From NCBI GenBank assembly GCA_021399445.1, contig JAJTUQ010000003.1, forward strand, positions 7,254,001 through 7,318,000: a DNA stretch of 64,000 bases. The letters run 5' to 3'. Of the stretch, positions 1 through 11,133 are shown piece after piece. Position 1 is the first letter of the stretch, and each line of letters begins with the position of its first letter. This stretch comes from Xylogone sp. PMI_703 (taxonomy: Eukaryota; Ascomycota; Leotiomycetes). Position numbers and translations under genes: made by a program. The notes below the pieces were generated by a model. The model was not told the DNA's origin. It saw nothing but the letters and a program-made list of their open reading frames with translations, and made no database searches.

Positions 1-1186
1 AAGATATATTCAAACTTTTATCCCTTGGGGCGTACTAAATTCACCTTCTGTGCTCCGTTGCAGCTTATCCGGGGGTTACCTGCCATATCTTGAAAGAGAA
101 TCTCTTTCATATATAATATTCACCTTACATCAACTTTGCCTAAAGGTTGTTGCTCTTTGTGATTTTACTCCCACAAAGGCATGAATTTGGATATTGGTTC
201 TGATTTCTCAATGTTACTCAACATTAGAGTGAATGCCATGCATAAGTGAATAATGGAAGAAATGGAAGATGAAATAGCGAGTTATATGTATGTATTTCTT
301 GAGCTTTTCACAATATCCACAATCTACAATGGTAAATATTGAATTCAATCTACATTGGAACAATTACAGCAGCTTTGGGTGATCCCAGCTCTGATTTATC
401 ATACAATACGGGATAACAACATGACCAGTGGAAAAGCACAAGGTTCGAATACCTTTGAGCAGATTTATAATCTTATTCAGTTCACGACAGCAGGGAAGTT
501 TATACAACTTTTGACAGCTAAAAGCATTCCACCACTTCAGCCGTTGTCGTCTTTGTAACTTCGGTAACAACTGTACCTGCTCTTCACTTCCTCCTGTAAT
601 AGATTTCATTTGACTTATGAGTGTTAAAAGGATAAATCTTGTCGAGTTCGCTACGATAAAGAAGCCGATACAGCTCTTGAGTCTTCTTACTAGCTCAAAC
701 CTCTTATATCCGGTTCGAAACGTTCAAAGTGGATCGCTTCTATTTAGACCATAGTCGTCGTAGCTTGCACGTACGTCTGCGAGATATTAACTTGCTGTAC
801 TCTCCGAACCAGGCCATACCTATGAACAACTGTTTAGTCGATCGTAGTTTAAACCAAGGTCATCTGGGATCTAAGCTGGCTCGATTGCGATTTCCAATAT
901 TGGCTCAGCTATGTCTCGAGAGTTGGCCTTCCAAGGCCAGGATCAATGCCTGGCCCAGAGTACTTACCACTTCTGTCCATCTTTTTCAGCAGAATTGATC
1001 ATACCTTCCCATATTGGTCCAACTTGTCCGACACTCTGGTAGAACCACACAAGCACTCTAAGCACTCGAAAGATGCTATTATCAGAAGCAAAGAACGGGG
1101 TTCCAGTTGTTCGGAATGAACAGTGAGATCGATGGCCCCACCATAACGGATGGTGCCTACTCCCCGGCGGCGGAGGGCCTTCACTC
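1..1186. other. Gene-free, AT-rich decayed sequence
   Basis: I see no convincing gene here. Open frames are short, start mostly at non-ATG codons, overlap on both strands and show no domain I recognise. The stretch lies next to a copia remnant and may itself be decayed transposon sequence, but I could not match it to a retroelement domain. Confidence 0.5.
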
Positions 1187-1415
1187 CCTTCATAGGAGCA
1201 ATACACAGAATAACTCTTTAGCTCACTCTCTGTAAGCTCGGTGCTCTGTCATAACTGTCTTGCTTCCGTTGTCGTTATAAGCTTGGACGATTAGTCTAGA
1301 TTTCCTGAAAGCCTTGCGTTATTAGGGTGTTTATCTCATCGACGAAACGAGCTTCAAATATTCTGGCTCCCTTCGGCACATCTTCTATCCGTACGGCAAG
1401 AGCATCTTTGTAGTT
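1187..1415 (-). mobile_element. Ty1/copia reverse-transcriptase fragment, inactive
   Basis: Read on the minus strand in three frames, this stretch gives pieces in the order seen at the start of fungal Ty1/copia reverse transcriptases: EDVPKGARIFEARFVDEI, then SRLIVQAYND after a frameshift, then APSLQRVS followed by a stop and RVILCIAPMKG after a second frameshift. The stop stands where copia proteins usually read Gln (QRVSQRLIL), so a CAA-to-TAA change explains it. The downstream catalytic part (TQAY, YVDD) and the integrase and RNase H regions are not visible, so this is a scrap and not a whole element. The family assignment rests on recalled motif order and was not checked by a search. Confidence 0.7.
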
Positions 1416-3480
1416 GCCCAGTTATCTGTTACCCCAACTCTAATAGGACTTAAAGTATTCAGCAGCTTCGGCCCACTTGTAAGGGATAGATCATAAGCTG
1501 GACTGAAACCTCCAAATATTATCCACCGATGGAATTTTAGACTCTAGCACCGTAATAACATAGCTTGTTGATTTCAGCAGCCATAGCGCTGTGTCCCATT
1601 TCGTCTAAGCCACTCTTCTCCTGATTTAGTTATTAAAATCATCATCAAACTCGTCGCATTATCTCCTGTTTCTCTCCATTCATAAGCTGTACGAGCGGCA
1701 CATTTTCAAAAGAATCTAATGTCCCATGCGAAGTTGTCCGTTACCATTATGAACAGTAATGATGTTTTCGAAAAGGTCTACCTGTGATATCTCTCTAAAC
1801 CCTTTCCATTCCTTGAAACCGTAGTGTGCGTTCCATATTTTCATAGCTGTTCCGTTATGATAAGGCATAAAATCCAAATCACTATTTGGTCCGGATATAA
1901 ACTTTGTTGGAATGCCGAAAAGGATAATTGTATGTCCAAACACCTCCTTTAGAGAAACATCCAGAGCTTGACCCTAATATATACCTCACTGAGGTACTCC
2001 AGAGTTATTTCTGGCTTGTTCTGGCCATCGATTGTCTGCTCCGCTCCATTGTTAATTGGTTTCTACGCCCCATTGTCGAGCTCATACATACCTTTCTGTT
2101 CTGCACCGTTCCCGGGTTGGTATGAAATATGACGTATCCTGCGACACGGCCATTTTGGCGGCTTGACTTCGATACTAAGTACTACTCCGTGTGCTGTTCC
2201 ATTCAACGACAGGGTGATATTCCTATCAAGGGATGGCTTGCTCTCTGCCCAGCCGCACTCACACGCCCACAAAGGACACTAAGCCGGAACTCCAGGTATA
2301 TTTCTGTTATCCAGCAGTAACACAGAATCCGGCTGTTTAATAGTACCATTAAATGGTGCAATGAAGTCGTTAAGGTGAAGATGGCCGTCATTGTAGAGAC
2401 TGAGTGCTTGGACAATATCTCCATATGCCTCCTCTTGAAAGCCGGAATATGGGAGCTATAACGCATAAAATCGCCGTAGTCTATATGCTGATTGTAAGAT
2501 CGTGAATTTGGAGTAAATGGTGTTTCTACACCCCTCGTGTTAGCCAGTACAGCTTGTCTATAGTATCTCGGCACTCCATCTGGTACTTTGAGATCCATGG
2601 TCCATATCGGATGAACCTGGACCTTTGATGAGACCTGCCATCCAAGAAGATGATCAATAACTCAGATGTTATCGAGAGCAAGTAAGCATGGGGAAAAGAG
2701 GTTGATGTAGAAATTTAACAATAGATCCTTCTTCTAGTGAATCCTATGCCATATGATTCACTTGTGTTGCGGAGGGGCGGCTGTCGAATGTTGCGAGGTA
2801 ATTTTGCACGAGGCGGAATTGTGAAGCCTTTTTCTCTACTTCAGCGAGATTTTCCATTCGAAATTTATCGGGTTCAAACCGATTTGGAGGAATAGCGGGA
2901 GGCTACAATGCGTGAAGTAGAAGGAATTGCTGGTATGTTTCCCATACATAAGCGCCAATGTTTCTACTGCTGGTCCGCAGTCCGAAGAGCAAGTGACAAA
3001 AGGAGTGCCCTGAAATGTTGGTAATCTTCGTCCCGGATACAAACTCTACCTTCGTCGTATGAACAATCTCATTCCAAATTCCTTCAACAGCGCGAGGCTA
3101 CCCCTGGGACAGTAGTATTCGGGAAGTGAACCAATGCCCCGTCACCACCTGCAAATCCTTGGCTCTGAGAAAGTGGTGCTTCCCATGGCTCCCTCCAGTA
3201 GTCCTCCAGTTATTCCTGCAGACCACGCAGATATCCCCAACAATTGATTTCCCCAGTTGTCGGATATCTTCGTCATTATCATAAAAACTTTCTGTAGCAG
3301 TTGTGGTAGCAGTGGCTATTCCGGTTAGCAGCGATTCAGAGCCAAATTTGTAAAATGACTTACCAGGCCACAGAGTAGTAGGGCCTCGCTCCATTACTAG
3401 CTCATTAATTCCCCAAAGTCGTAGCTTAATCAGTGCAAATCGTATGAAGGCGCCAAACTTCTTAACGTCTTCAGAGTTGG

Positions 3481-3586
3481 ATTTCAAATGCTCAACATCT
3501 TTATACGAAATCTGGCCATGAGAAGAATATTCTGTAACGGTTATAATCGGCGTGATTGACCATTTTGTGATCCACTTGCATGCCAT
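3481..3586 (-). repeat. Segment A, copy 1 of a diverged tandem duplication
   Basis: This segment aligns over about 105 bp with 3701-3804, with only small gaps and roughly 70 percent identity by eye. This copy is open on the minus strand and reads KWITKWSITPIITVTEYS. The two Trp codons occupy 3572-3574 and 3560-3562. Confidence 0.7.
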
Positions 3587-3700
3587 AACAGCATGTTCTA
3601 TCTCAATTAACTCCCGTGCAGTCGCAGATTTGAGTTCATCATCATGGGTGAGCGAGAACGCTTCAGCAAGTTTCGAAAATGGGTGGGAATAATCCTCCTG

Positions 3701-3804
3701 GATTCAAATGTCCAAGCATCTTCTTGCGAAATTCTCGACAAGGAGAATATTTCGTCACCGCTATGATTGGCATGATTGACTATTTGGTGATCTACTGCTC
3801 ATAC
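3701..3804 (-). repeat. Segment A, copy 2, with two TGG-to-TAG stops
   Basis: This is the second copy of segment A. On the minus strand it reads Q-stop-ITK-stop-SIMPIIAVTKYS. Both stops (3792-3794 and 3780-3782) sit exactly where copy 1 has Trp. On the plus strand each change is CCA to CTA, a CpA-to-TpA transition. Confidence 0.65.
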
Positions 3805-3825
3805 TTTTGCTCTTTGAAGAAACGG

Positions 3826-3938
3826 AGATCGTTCATCCTCAATCATGAAAACTTTCTGAAGTAATGTGATAGTGTCTATCCTAGTTAGTAACTAAACAAA
3901 TCAAAGCGTATGAAATGATATAGCAAGTCTTACCACAT
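3826..3938 (-). repeat. Segment B, diverged copy of about 3260-3370
   Basis: The stretch shares AAAACTTTCTG, a tatccTaGTTAGnaa-like block and a splice-donor-like end (GTAAGA at 3933 here, GTAAGT at 3363 in the partner). Going down the minus strand the order is B', A', A, B, so this is not a simple two-unit tandem repeat. Identity is lower than for segment A, and the limits are approximate. Confidence 0.45.
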
Positions 3939-4306
3939 CGGTAAGGAATTCATACCTTCTATCTTTTGGAGATCCTCACAAGTAAGTAGTTTCCCACAAT
4001 CTTCCAACTTCATTATTCCACTGGCGTTTCTTCGAAGTAGAGGTTTCCGAAATGGTTGTCGGGTAACCACATGAGTCTGAGATGAAACTAGCCGCTGGTT
4101 CCTCAATTTCTGAATCCTGTCCATCTAATTGCCTCATTATTCTCATCGAAGGTGATGGCGAGAGTGCGCTTGTCAATCTCTTCTACCTTCTTGAGTTACC
4201 CATGTTGGACTGCACTTGTGCTTGTTGAACATCCGGAGGATTGTATTTAGGGGATGTGTGGTTGTTGTTGTAGAAAAAAAGGGAGAGAGAGGGTGAGAGG
4301 CCAGAA

Positions 4307-4315
4307 GTATTTATA
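4307..4315 (-). promoter_or_regulatory. TATA-like box upstream of the decayed gene
   Basis: TATAAATAC lies on the minus strand 104 nt before the ATG at 4203. It is followed by a CT-rich tract (about 4266-4300) and an A/C-rich leader. This is a common fungal core-promoter layout and suggests that the pseudogene once had its own promoter. Confidence 0.5.
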
Positions 4316-4480
4316 GGCGTGCCTCCTCGACTCACAAGATATTCAATATTGTAGTTGTATCGTAAGTTGGGCAATTCACGTACCTAGACAAGCACCAATT
4401 TGAGCAAATATGAGTATTCACTAGGTATATTATTGGTTTATTCTCTTTTCATACATACATTCACTCATGGTCCTAAGCTG

Positions 4481-6202
4481 CTAATGCACATTCTCCCTCA
4501 TCCCCCTCGTCTTTAAGCTTTGCATCTGATCCATTGCAAACGGCAGTGCCACTACTGGCGTCTTCTGCGGCTCCAAGCCATGTCCATTCCCCGTATGGTG
4601 TTCCAATGCTTTCCTCGCAGCGTCGCCATGTCCTATTGCACTATCCTCACTGCCCCTCCTTGATCCTAGAGGGGTGGTTCCCCTCCCTGAAAGCAATCCT
4701 CGTACACCGCCAGCCTTCCTAGCAGGCAGCTCACTTGTACCTGCACTAGCAACATACAGTACGTACTTGAGATTCGGCAATGTATGTCTAATATCAATCA
4801 CTTTGAGCCCCTGACTCTCTGCCAGGGCTTCGATATTTTTATTGAGTAAGAACACTGCGTAATCAAACCGAAATCTTATAGCCCCTTTCATATAGAGCGG
4901 AAATAGCCTCTGGTTATCCGCAAGAGTAGAAATTGGATCCCGGATAGTGCTACGAGATCCAAACGAGTAAACAGGATAAGGGATTGGCACTGACAAGTAA
5001 TACTGCAACATGTCGACCAGCCGCGCTACATAACCTAAGGCAGCAGAAATGACGTCTTCGTCGATATCGTTATCATTAAATGATGTGTTTGGGAGAGGCA
5101 GTCCACATATTGTAAAGAGAAGTGGTGTGTGTGGCGTAGGGTCGATACGAAAGATCTGCGTGAGCTCCTCACATATCCTCCTTCTCTGACCGTGGATGTT
5201 CTCAGATGTAGACTTAAGCAGTTTCTTACTCTCTTCAAGCTTCTCCCTCGCGGCTGAAACATCTTCTTGGGCGCGGGATTGGACCTCTCGACCCTTTATA
5301 ATAGCTTCATGTCGCGCTAGAATAGAAGCTTTGAGCTCCGCCCTTCGCCGGATAGAAACCTTTAGTAGCCTGCGTTCAGCAGACGTGTAGCTAGATGCCA
5401 AGGCAGCTTCTTCCTGAGCCTGAGGGGCTCTGTCGATTGGTGTATCACGAAGAAGGGAGTTTATTTGGTTCACAAGCTCTTCTCTTGTTGCCAATGCGTC
5501 CTGGATTGATTCATCAAGATTTGACAAGCGCATGAGTGCATTGTAAGAGGATGTTGGTAGGGTAGGACCATGACGAGGTTGCAATGGTCGTGAGGTAAGT
5601 TTTGCAGTATATATCCCATCAACTAAGTGGAAGAGAATGCAATTTGGTGGGAAAGGATGACCCTCCAATGTGCCGATGAATTGGAGCGCCTGGAGATTAA
5701 CTTTCTCCTCAATGAGAGGGATATAGTCACTCCGTTTCACCCAGATCCGAATCGTGAAGCTGTCCAGTCTCGTAATCGCTGGAGCAAAATCGCTTAGATC
5801 AAAAAGCCGAAATGTCGCATTGATTGTCCTTTCTGCAACTTCGCTGATATATACCGGTTGTTCCTGGCCTTCAATGTGTAGAGAAAAGAAAGTGTCCACC
5901 ATCTTGTTATCAATCACATCTTCGAGCTTCTTTTGCCGGTAGTCCGGACTTGCACCCGCCCAGTGTGTGCTTTGCCTTCGTGTTCCCTGAGGACGGCTTC
6001 GAAGGTCGGTCGATGAGTGCGAATGCTGTAGCTGTGGTTCTCGTAGAGCTTCGAGCTTCTGCGGCGATTTATTAAGGCCGGCATCGTCGATTGTTTTGCC
6101 CCGTGGTCGGGAAAGGGTTATATTTCGGATATAAATACCTTGGAGATGTCGGAGCCTACGATTTTGAGGTAGCAGGAGAGGACGGACGGGTTCGGCGGTC
6201 AT
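4481..6202 (-). CDS. VPS38: UVRAG/Vps38-type subunit of PI3-kinase complex II
   Basis: This is a single open frame of 573 residues. The middle matches the UVRAG/Atg14 family: a region with FPPNCILFHLVDGIY (about 190), a long helical coiled coil with ARHEAIIKGREVQSRAQEDV (about 285-345), then a globular C-terminal part with LPLPNTSF, ALGYVARLVDMLQYYLSVP and FLLNKNIEALAESQGL. In this family the protein binds Atg6/Beclin and Vps34 and directs PI3P synthesis to endosomes and vacuoles. Atg14 is the alternative, but Atg14 carries N-terminal CxxC motifs that are absent here. The N-terminal 90 residues and the Gly/Arg-rich tail look disordered. Atg6, its expected partner, is encoded in the same window at 59663-61213. 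Confidence 0.85.
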   Translation of the reverse strand: MTAEPVRPLLLPQNRRLRHLQGIYIRNITLSRPRGKTIDDAGLNKSPQKLEALREPQLQHSHSSTDLRSRPQGTRRQSTHWAGASPDYRQKKLEDVIDNKMVDTFFSLHIEGQEQPVYISEVAERTINATFRLFDLSDFAPAITRLDSFTIRIWVKRSDYIPLIEEKVNLQALQFIGTLEGHPFPPNCILFHLVDGIYTAKLTSRPLQPRHGPTLPTSSYNALMRLSNLDESIQDALATREELVNQINSLLRDTPIDRAPQAQEEAALASSYTSAERRLLKVSIRRRAELKASILARHEAIIKGREVQSRAQEDVSAAREKLEESKKLLKSTSENIHGQRRRICEELTQIFRIDPTPHTPLLFTICGLPLPNTSFNDNDIDEDVISAALGYVARLVDMLQYYLSVPIPYPVYSFGSRSTIRDPISTLADNQRLFPLYMKGAIRFRFDYAVFLLNKNIEALAESQGLKVIDIRHTLPNLKYVLYVASAGTSELPARKAGGVRGLLSGRGTTPLGSRRGSEDSAIGHGDAARKALEHHTGNGHGLEPQKTPVVALPFAMDQMQSLKTRGMRENVH

Positions 6203-6682
6203 CGTGTGAATAGTTGATGTGGAGGGAGCTCAAGGGTTGAGGTCGTGGAGTTGCCGAATTGGTGTAGCTTCGTATCACATGATTATCAGCCTCGTTGTTC
6301 ACTATCAGCCTCGTCTCTTTTATTACATCACACTTAAGAGTAATAGACTTCTCTTGTAGATTGCTGCGATATAGGGTCTACCGTAATATGATATATTATT
6401 TCCTGAGAGAAGGCTGGATAAATAGCTAAATACCATCAGTCTACAATAGTGGTACTATGGCACAGTTTGACCTTCGACAGCACCCATCTGCATGTAGATG
6501 ACTACTACAGCTTCCAGAATAATAATTGGTCTAAGCTTGGGTTGAACCAAATAGTAATCATTAATCTGCATTGTTCTCTGAATCATACACTCGCTCGAGA
6601 CTAGGTATAAAATACATAAACCACCCAAAATTTTGTTCGTCACCCAAAGTCTCATCTACCAACAAGCAGGCACTGCCACGAT
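6203..6682. other. Intergenic spacer between two minus-strand genes
   Basis: This spacer is the promoter region of the Vps38 gene and the 3' flank of the adenylate kinase gene. It is AT-rich with short meaningless frames, and I see no RNA gene or repeat. Confidence 0.6.
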
Positions 6683-7550
6683 TTAGTGGGCCATCGTAAA
6701 TCTCTTTTCAAACTCTTTGAAAAGGACTGGTGTAATTTCGTCACTACTATTGCCCTTAACCTCCCAGAGTACACCCTTCGCTTTGTAATGCTCAAGCAGA
6801 GGTTCGCTCGTTTCATCGAATTTCCTTAATCGCTCCTTCCATACATCCTCATTGTCATCATCTCTCTTCGTCAATGGCTCTCCCGTCACATCGTCTCGGC
6901 CCGGCACTTTTGGTGGATTGAAGGTTGTGTTATAAACTCGACCGGAAGGTTGATGTACCCAGCGATTCCTGATGCGATCGAGAATTACTGACGGAGGAGT
7001 TTTAAGGGAGACAACGAGGTTTATGGGAACGATGGCGTCAAGGCTAGTAGCCTGGGAGGCAGTACGGGGGAACCCATCAAGGATATATGATGCGGAAGGG
7101 GATTCGGAGGCGATGAGAGGGATATGGGAGGTTGCGAGAGCGGGATCCAAGAATATATCGGCGTCAGAGGATATTTCGTCAGGCGTCGCAAACCCGGAAG
7201 TAGAGGCAAGCGTGAAGGGTGGGGGAGACGTAGCTGGGTATAACCAGCCGCGAGACTTGAGTTCATGGAGGATAAGACGTAAAATCATGGAATCCGGGAC
7301 TAGGGAACCCGATTTGATTGCGGCCTCGGCTTTTATACCTGGATTTGATATTAGCTAGAGCTCAAGTGATTCTTCGGATGGGAAGAAGCATACCGAGAGG
7401 AGTCTGATTCCTGACATTGTCTCGTAACAAATCTCCGGAGCTAATTGTTGAGAGTTGAGGGAACCGCTGGAGCAATCGCTTTGCTTGTGTGCCTTTACCA
7501 ACACCAGGAGCACCAACCAGAATAACTCGTGCGGCTCTTGCGAGTTGCAT
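6683..7550 (-). CDS. ADK2: Mitochondrial GTP:AMP phosphotransferase (adenylate kinase 3)
   Basis: Two exons (7550-7394 and 7338-6683) join across a 55-nt GTATGC...CAG intron in phase 1 to give 270 residues. The P-loop [15 protein letters not shown] is at 12-26, the AMP-binding [10 protein letters not shown] follows at about 37, the LID region [16 protein letters not shown] has an NP segment with no zinc-binding cysteines, and the C-terminal half has the usual long-form core. This arrangement fits AK3/Adk2, which recycles AMP with GTP in the mitochondrial matrix. There is no long presequence, which is normal for AK3, whose N-terminus acts as an uncleaved signal. I chose the ATG at 7550 because it directly precedes the P-loop strand; no in-frame ATG lies close upstream. 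A cytosolic AK2 is less likely because the spacing after the P-loop and the LID fit AK3 better. Confidence 0.88.
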
Positions 7551-9377
7551 TGTTTTCCTTTTTCTCTCTCTTGAAAAGTAGCAAACCAAAAATCCTCAAA
7601 AAAATAATGTTTTGGAATGCCTTGAAATATATATACAGATCAATTTCTACCCAACTTGGAATCACCCGAGTTGCGCCCGCGCGCTCTCTAATAGGGTGGA
7701 TGATGGAACAGTAAAAACTGCTACAGAACAGTACAGACACACGACCACTATTCTTTAGGATATATCCATATTGAAAGAGCGATGAAGATGATATAGGAAA
7801 TAAAAGTTCGGGGAAAGAGGGATGGAAATAGGACTGGAACGTGTGGTAGTACAACGGTGCGCGTACCGAGCACGAGCGGGGAGGAAGGAGGAAGATTGAT
7901 AAGATGCAAGAGGGTCGCAATCAGAGGCAGGCGATATGGGCAATATGGGCTCGGTCGGCTATCGGAGATAGCTCGTCAGGAACGGCTCAACAGTGATCCC
8001 GGCACTCGCGGGGCCCTCAACAACTTTATTGCAACTCACCGGAAATCATACGATGACTGATGGCATCGGTTATCGGACCGCGCTTGCAGGACATAAAAGA
8101 AGCTTCTTCACGATTGTGCTTTGCTCTTTATGAGAGTGTAGAATGGTATTATGAATACAATTATATTCAACGCATGCATACGCCGATGAATTCGTGAAAT
8201 CGAGCGGGGTATTTTACCTTCAACTTCCCACCTATGTCTTTCGCCATTCATGTGAAAGACGGGTTTCATTATTGTTAACCGGTGCCGCAGCTTGGTACAA
8301 CACGTGCAAAGCAGTGATAAAGCAGTGCTTCCAAATCCCTCGTGTGTGTCGGGTTTAAGCCCATGGATTGATTAATTATCAAAAACCAGCCATTCCAGCA
8401 ATTTTCCAGCACTTTTCGTGATCATGCTCCAACCAAAACAGAAAAGGTTATCTCACAGCCAACCGCAATGCTACTTCTGAAGAATTTGAGCAACGATGGC
8501 GAATAAATGCTAAACAAGTAGTGGCAGAAAGAGTCCTTGAGTCCTTGTGCGAGAAGAAAGGTCCATTAGGAGGGACCGTCCAACTGTCTAGTGCATGTAC
8601 GTAACGTGCTGAAGAACTACTGGTGAGGTGGTGTGGATTGTCCAGTTGTCTAGACTTTCTTCACTAGATGCGCACACTTGTTATGTACAAGGTACAACTT
8701 CCAGCAATTCCCGCAATGCAGAAAGATATTCCAATGCCGTCCACATACTCAATAACAATGGTGCACAATTGATGCACAGGAGATATGTAATTGCTGGAGA
8801 ACCATCATACGGTACTCCATGATACCCCGTAGTTTGGAGAGATTTGGATCAACGGCCAGGGCAATCCGGACCCCGAGCAAGTTTGATGCTGTAACTCTGT
8901 GGCCCTGTGGGAGGAACCCCAGGGGCTCCAGCAAACCCGTGCATATCCCGGCTGACTCAGCAGGCTGCCTAGATCTGACCAGGGGAGAACGGAGCCACTG
9001 CCCTGGCCTCAGCGGGTGTAGAGGCGCGACCGGGGATTGGCAAGGGCAAACTCCATGCTCGGACTTTACGTGGCCATCTGTTGTCGTGGTCGCTCTCGAT
9101 GTGGAAGGACTCGGGAGTGACGTTTTGCAGCACCAGTTTTCCACGTGATTTCTCGTTATCCCTGACCTGCAACATTCAACTGCCCCCCAAGTTCATGAAA
9201 ATCAACGCCCCAGACTTTCAGATCCCTTTTCATCCATTTAAATTTCGCCTCAATTCAGCTGTGCCATCTCGATTCCGTGGGCTTGATAAGAATAGCTGTT
9301 ACTGTTACACCACTGCGAGCGTCAACCGTGACCTCACTTTGCGCCTAGCAAAGAACATAGTCATATACTTTCTTGCA
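7551..9377. other. Divergent intergenic region, ADK2 / LETM1
   Basis: This 1.8-kb spacer sits between divergent genes for two mitochondrial proteins. It contains a locally GC-rich patch (about 8880-9100) with overlapping frames on both strands, none with recognisable domains, codon bias or splice structure. I see no RNA gene or repeat. Confidence 0.6.
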
Positions 9378-11133
9378 ATGAGTGCCTCCTCCAGACTCGT
9401 CCGCAGTGCGGCCCAGTCTCCATTCCTGGGTGCAAGTAAGTTGACACTCTTCCCATCAGTGATACCTGGATGATAGTAGAGATTAACGGTGTTGTCCAGC
9501 TCGGGTGCTCCCCCGTTCAAGCGGTACTGCTTCCTCTGCTTACACAGCATATCTTCGTCGCAATGCCCGACACCTACCATCGCAGATACCAGCATTGGCC
9601 ATATTAGTTCCCTATAGATCCGTCAGCACTGAGACACATCATTCTGGCGGCCCTCCCAATATTCCACCGCCAGGATTCAACGCTGAAGAGGCGAAAAAGC
9701 CCCTTCCAAAAGAGAATGCCCAAGCAAATGCACGAGCAAAGGAAACAATGAAGGCGGCCGAAAAGCTGGAATCTGAAGTAGTTCACAGCCATGAACTGAA
9801 AGCTGCCAAAGCGGATGCTCTTGAGGCACAGAGTGTGACTGAGCTTGCTGCATTGAAGCAAAAAGAAATCGAGAAGACAGAAGGAAAAAAGGAGGAAAAG
9901 AAGTTGACCATCGTGCAAAAGATCAAGAAGGAAGTGATGCACTACTGGGATGGCACCAAGTTGCTGGCAACAGAGGTCAAAATCAGTACTCGCCTGGCAC
10001 TTAAAATGGCTGCCGGGTATGAACTCAGCCGTAGAGAGCATAGGCAGTTGCGAAGGACAGTCCAGGATTTGGGCCGGCTGGTACCATTTTCTGTTTTTGT
10101 CATTGTTCCATTCGCCGAACTTCTTCTTCCTGTTGCGTTGAGACTATTCCCAAACCTCCTCCCAAGCACATATGAAGGACAGAAATCAAAGGACAAAAAA
10201 GTCATGGATCTCCGAGCAACACGCAAGGAGGTGAGCAACTTCCTGCGGGAAACGCTAAAGGAGACTGGGTTACCCCTCAGTCCCGCTACTGCACAAAAGG
10301 AGGAGTTCACCAATTTCTTCCGGAAACTACGATCCACTGGAGAGGCCCCTACCACCGAGGATGTTATCAAAGTATGCAGAATCTTTAAAGATGATCTGAC
10401 TTTGGACAACCTTTCGCGGCCTCAACTGGTTGGTATGTGCAGATACATGAATCTCAATACCTTCGGCACAGATATGATGCTCAGATATCAGATCCGTCAC
10501 CGAATGAGACAAATCAAGAGAGATGATAAGGCAATCAGCTTCGAGGGTGTTGATAGTCTATCGGTACCAGAACTGCAAGTAGCATGCCTCAGTCGTGGTA
10601 TTCGTACCCATGGTGTCTCTCCAGCACGGCTCCGGGACGATCTGCAAACCTGGTTGGATCTCAGACTTAAGTATGGCGTTCCATCCACACTGTTAGTTCT
10701 GAGCAACGCATTTATGTATGCTCAAGGCAAAGAATCGGAGTTTTCTACTCAGATTGAAGCTCTCACCGGAGTATTATCCTCAATTCCTGAGGAGCTCTTC
10801 CATGAAATTGAGCTCGAGGTTCATAATGCTGAGGGTGCCGCGACCAACAAACAGCGTCTTGAAGTTCTTAAGGAGCAACAGGAGCTCATCGAGGAGGAAA
10901 ATGAGCAAGATGTGGAGAACAAGGAGTCTGGACGAGCTACACCACGCGATACCGAAGATATCGACGAAAAAGAGGAGCGCAAAGTGGAGGCTTCCTCTGA
11001 TGCACCAAAGGAACAGATCAATGAGGCTATCAGCGCCGAGAAGGATCAAGCAAAGGCCAAGCAGCAGGAGAAGGAAGAAGGAACTGCCGCGAAAGCCGAG
11101 AAAGAAGTTTCTGAGCCTAAAAGCAAGGCATGA
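9378..11133 (+). CDS. MDM38: LETM1/Mdm38-family mitochondrial inner-membrane protein
   Basis: The ATG at 9378 opens a 58-nt exon (9378-9435). A 64-nt intron joins it in phase 1 to 9500-11133, giving 563 residues. The first exon supplies MSASSRLVRSAAQSPFLGA, an Arg/Ser-rich mitochondrial presequence. Then come a charged coiled coil, the LETM1 core (VMHYWDGTKLLATEVK at about 150), one strong membrane segment (VPFSVFVIVPFAELLLPVAL, about 210-230), the ribosome-binding-like domain (LSRPQLVGMCRYMNL, SVPELQVACLSRGIR) and a Glu/Lys-rich tail. Family members act in K+/H+ exchange across the inner membrane and bind mitoribosomes. LETM1 and Mdm38/Ylh47 are the same fungal group. The tail is long and low in complexity. 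Confidence 0.92.

Larger units (their letters stand above)
1716..4203 (-). pseudogene. Decayed multi-exon gene of unknown function
   Basis: The minus strand carries broken coding fragments in one direction: an ATG at 4203 (MGNSRR, then TAG at 4183-4185, then 68 open codons), a frame at 3586-3098, frames through 2598-2203 (including LYNDGHLHLNDFIAPFNGTI in another frame), 2272-2063, and 1943-1716. Donor-like sites occur at 3933 (GTAAGA) and 3363 (GTAAGT). Fragments between them are interrupted by stops and frameshifts. A TATA-like box and a pyrimidine-rich leader precede the 4203 ATG, as expected for a former promoter. I do not recognise the family. Two internal segments are duplicated (see the repeat entries). 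The fragments may come from more than one gene, and the low-coordinate end is not defined. It could also still be expressed as a non-coding or partial transcript. Confidence 0.5.

Noticed and set aside
4481..6202. Calling the coiled-coil protein Atg14
   Set aside because: Atg14 proteins have N-terminal CxxC motifs that are missing here, and the C-terminal part fits UVRAG/Vps38 better.
8749..9148. Open frames on both strands upstream of LETM1
   Set aside because: They mirror each other over a GC-rich patch, and neither shows a family motif or plausible start.
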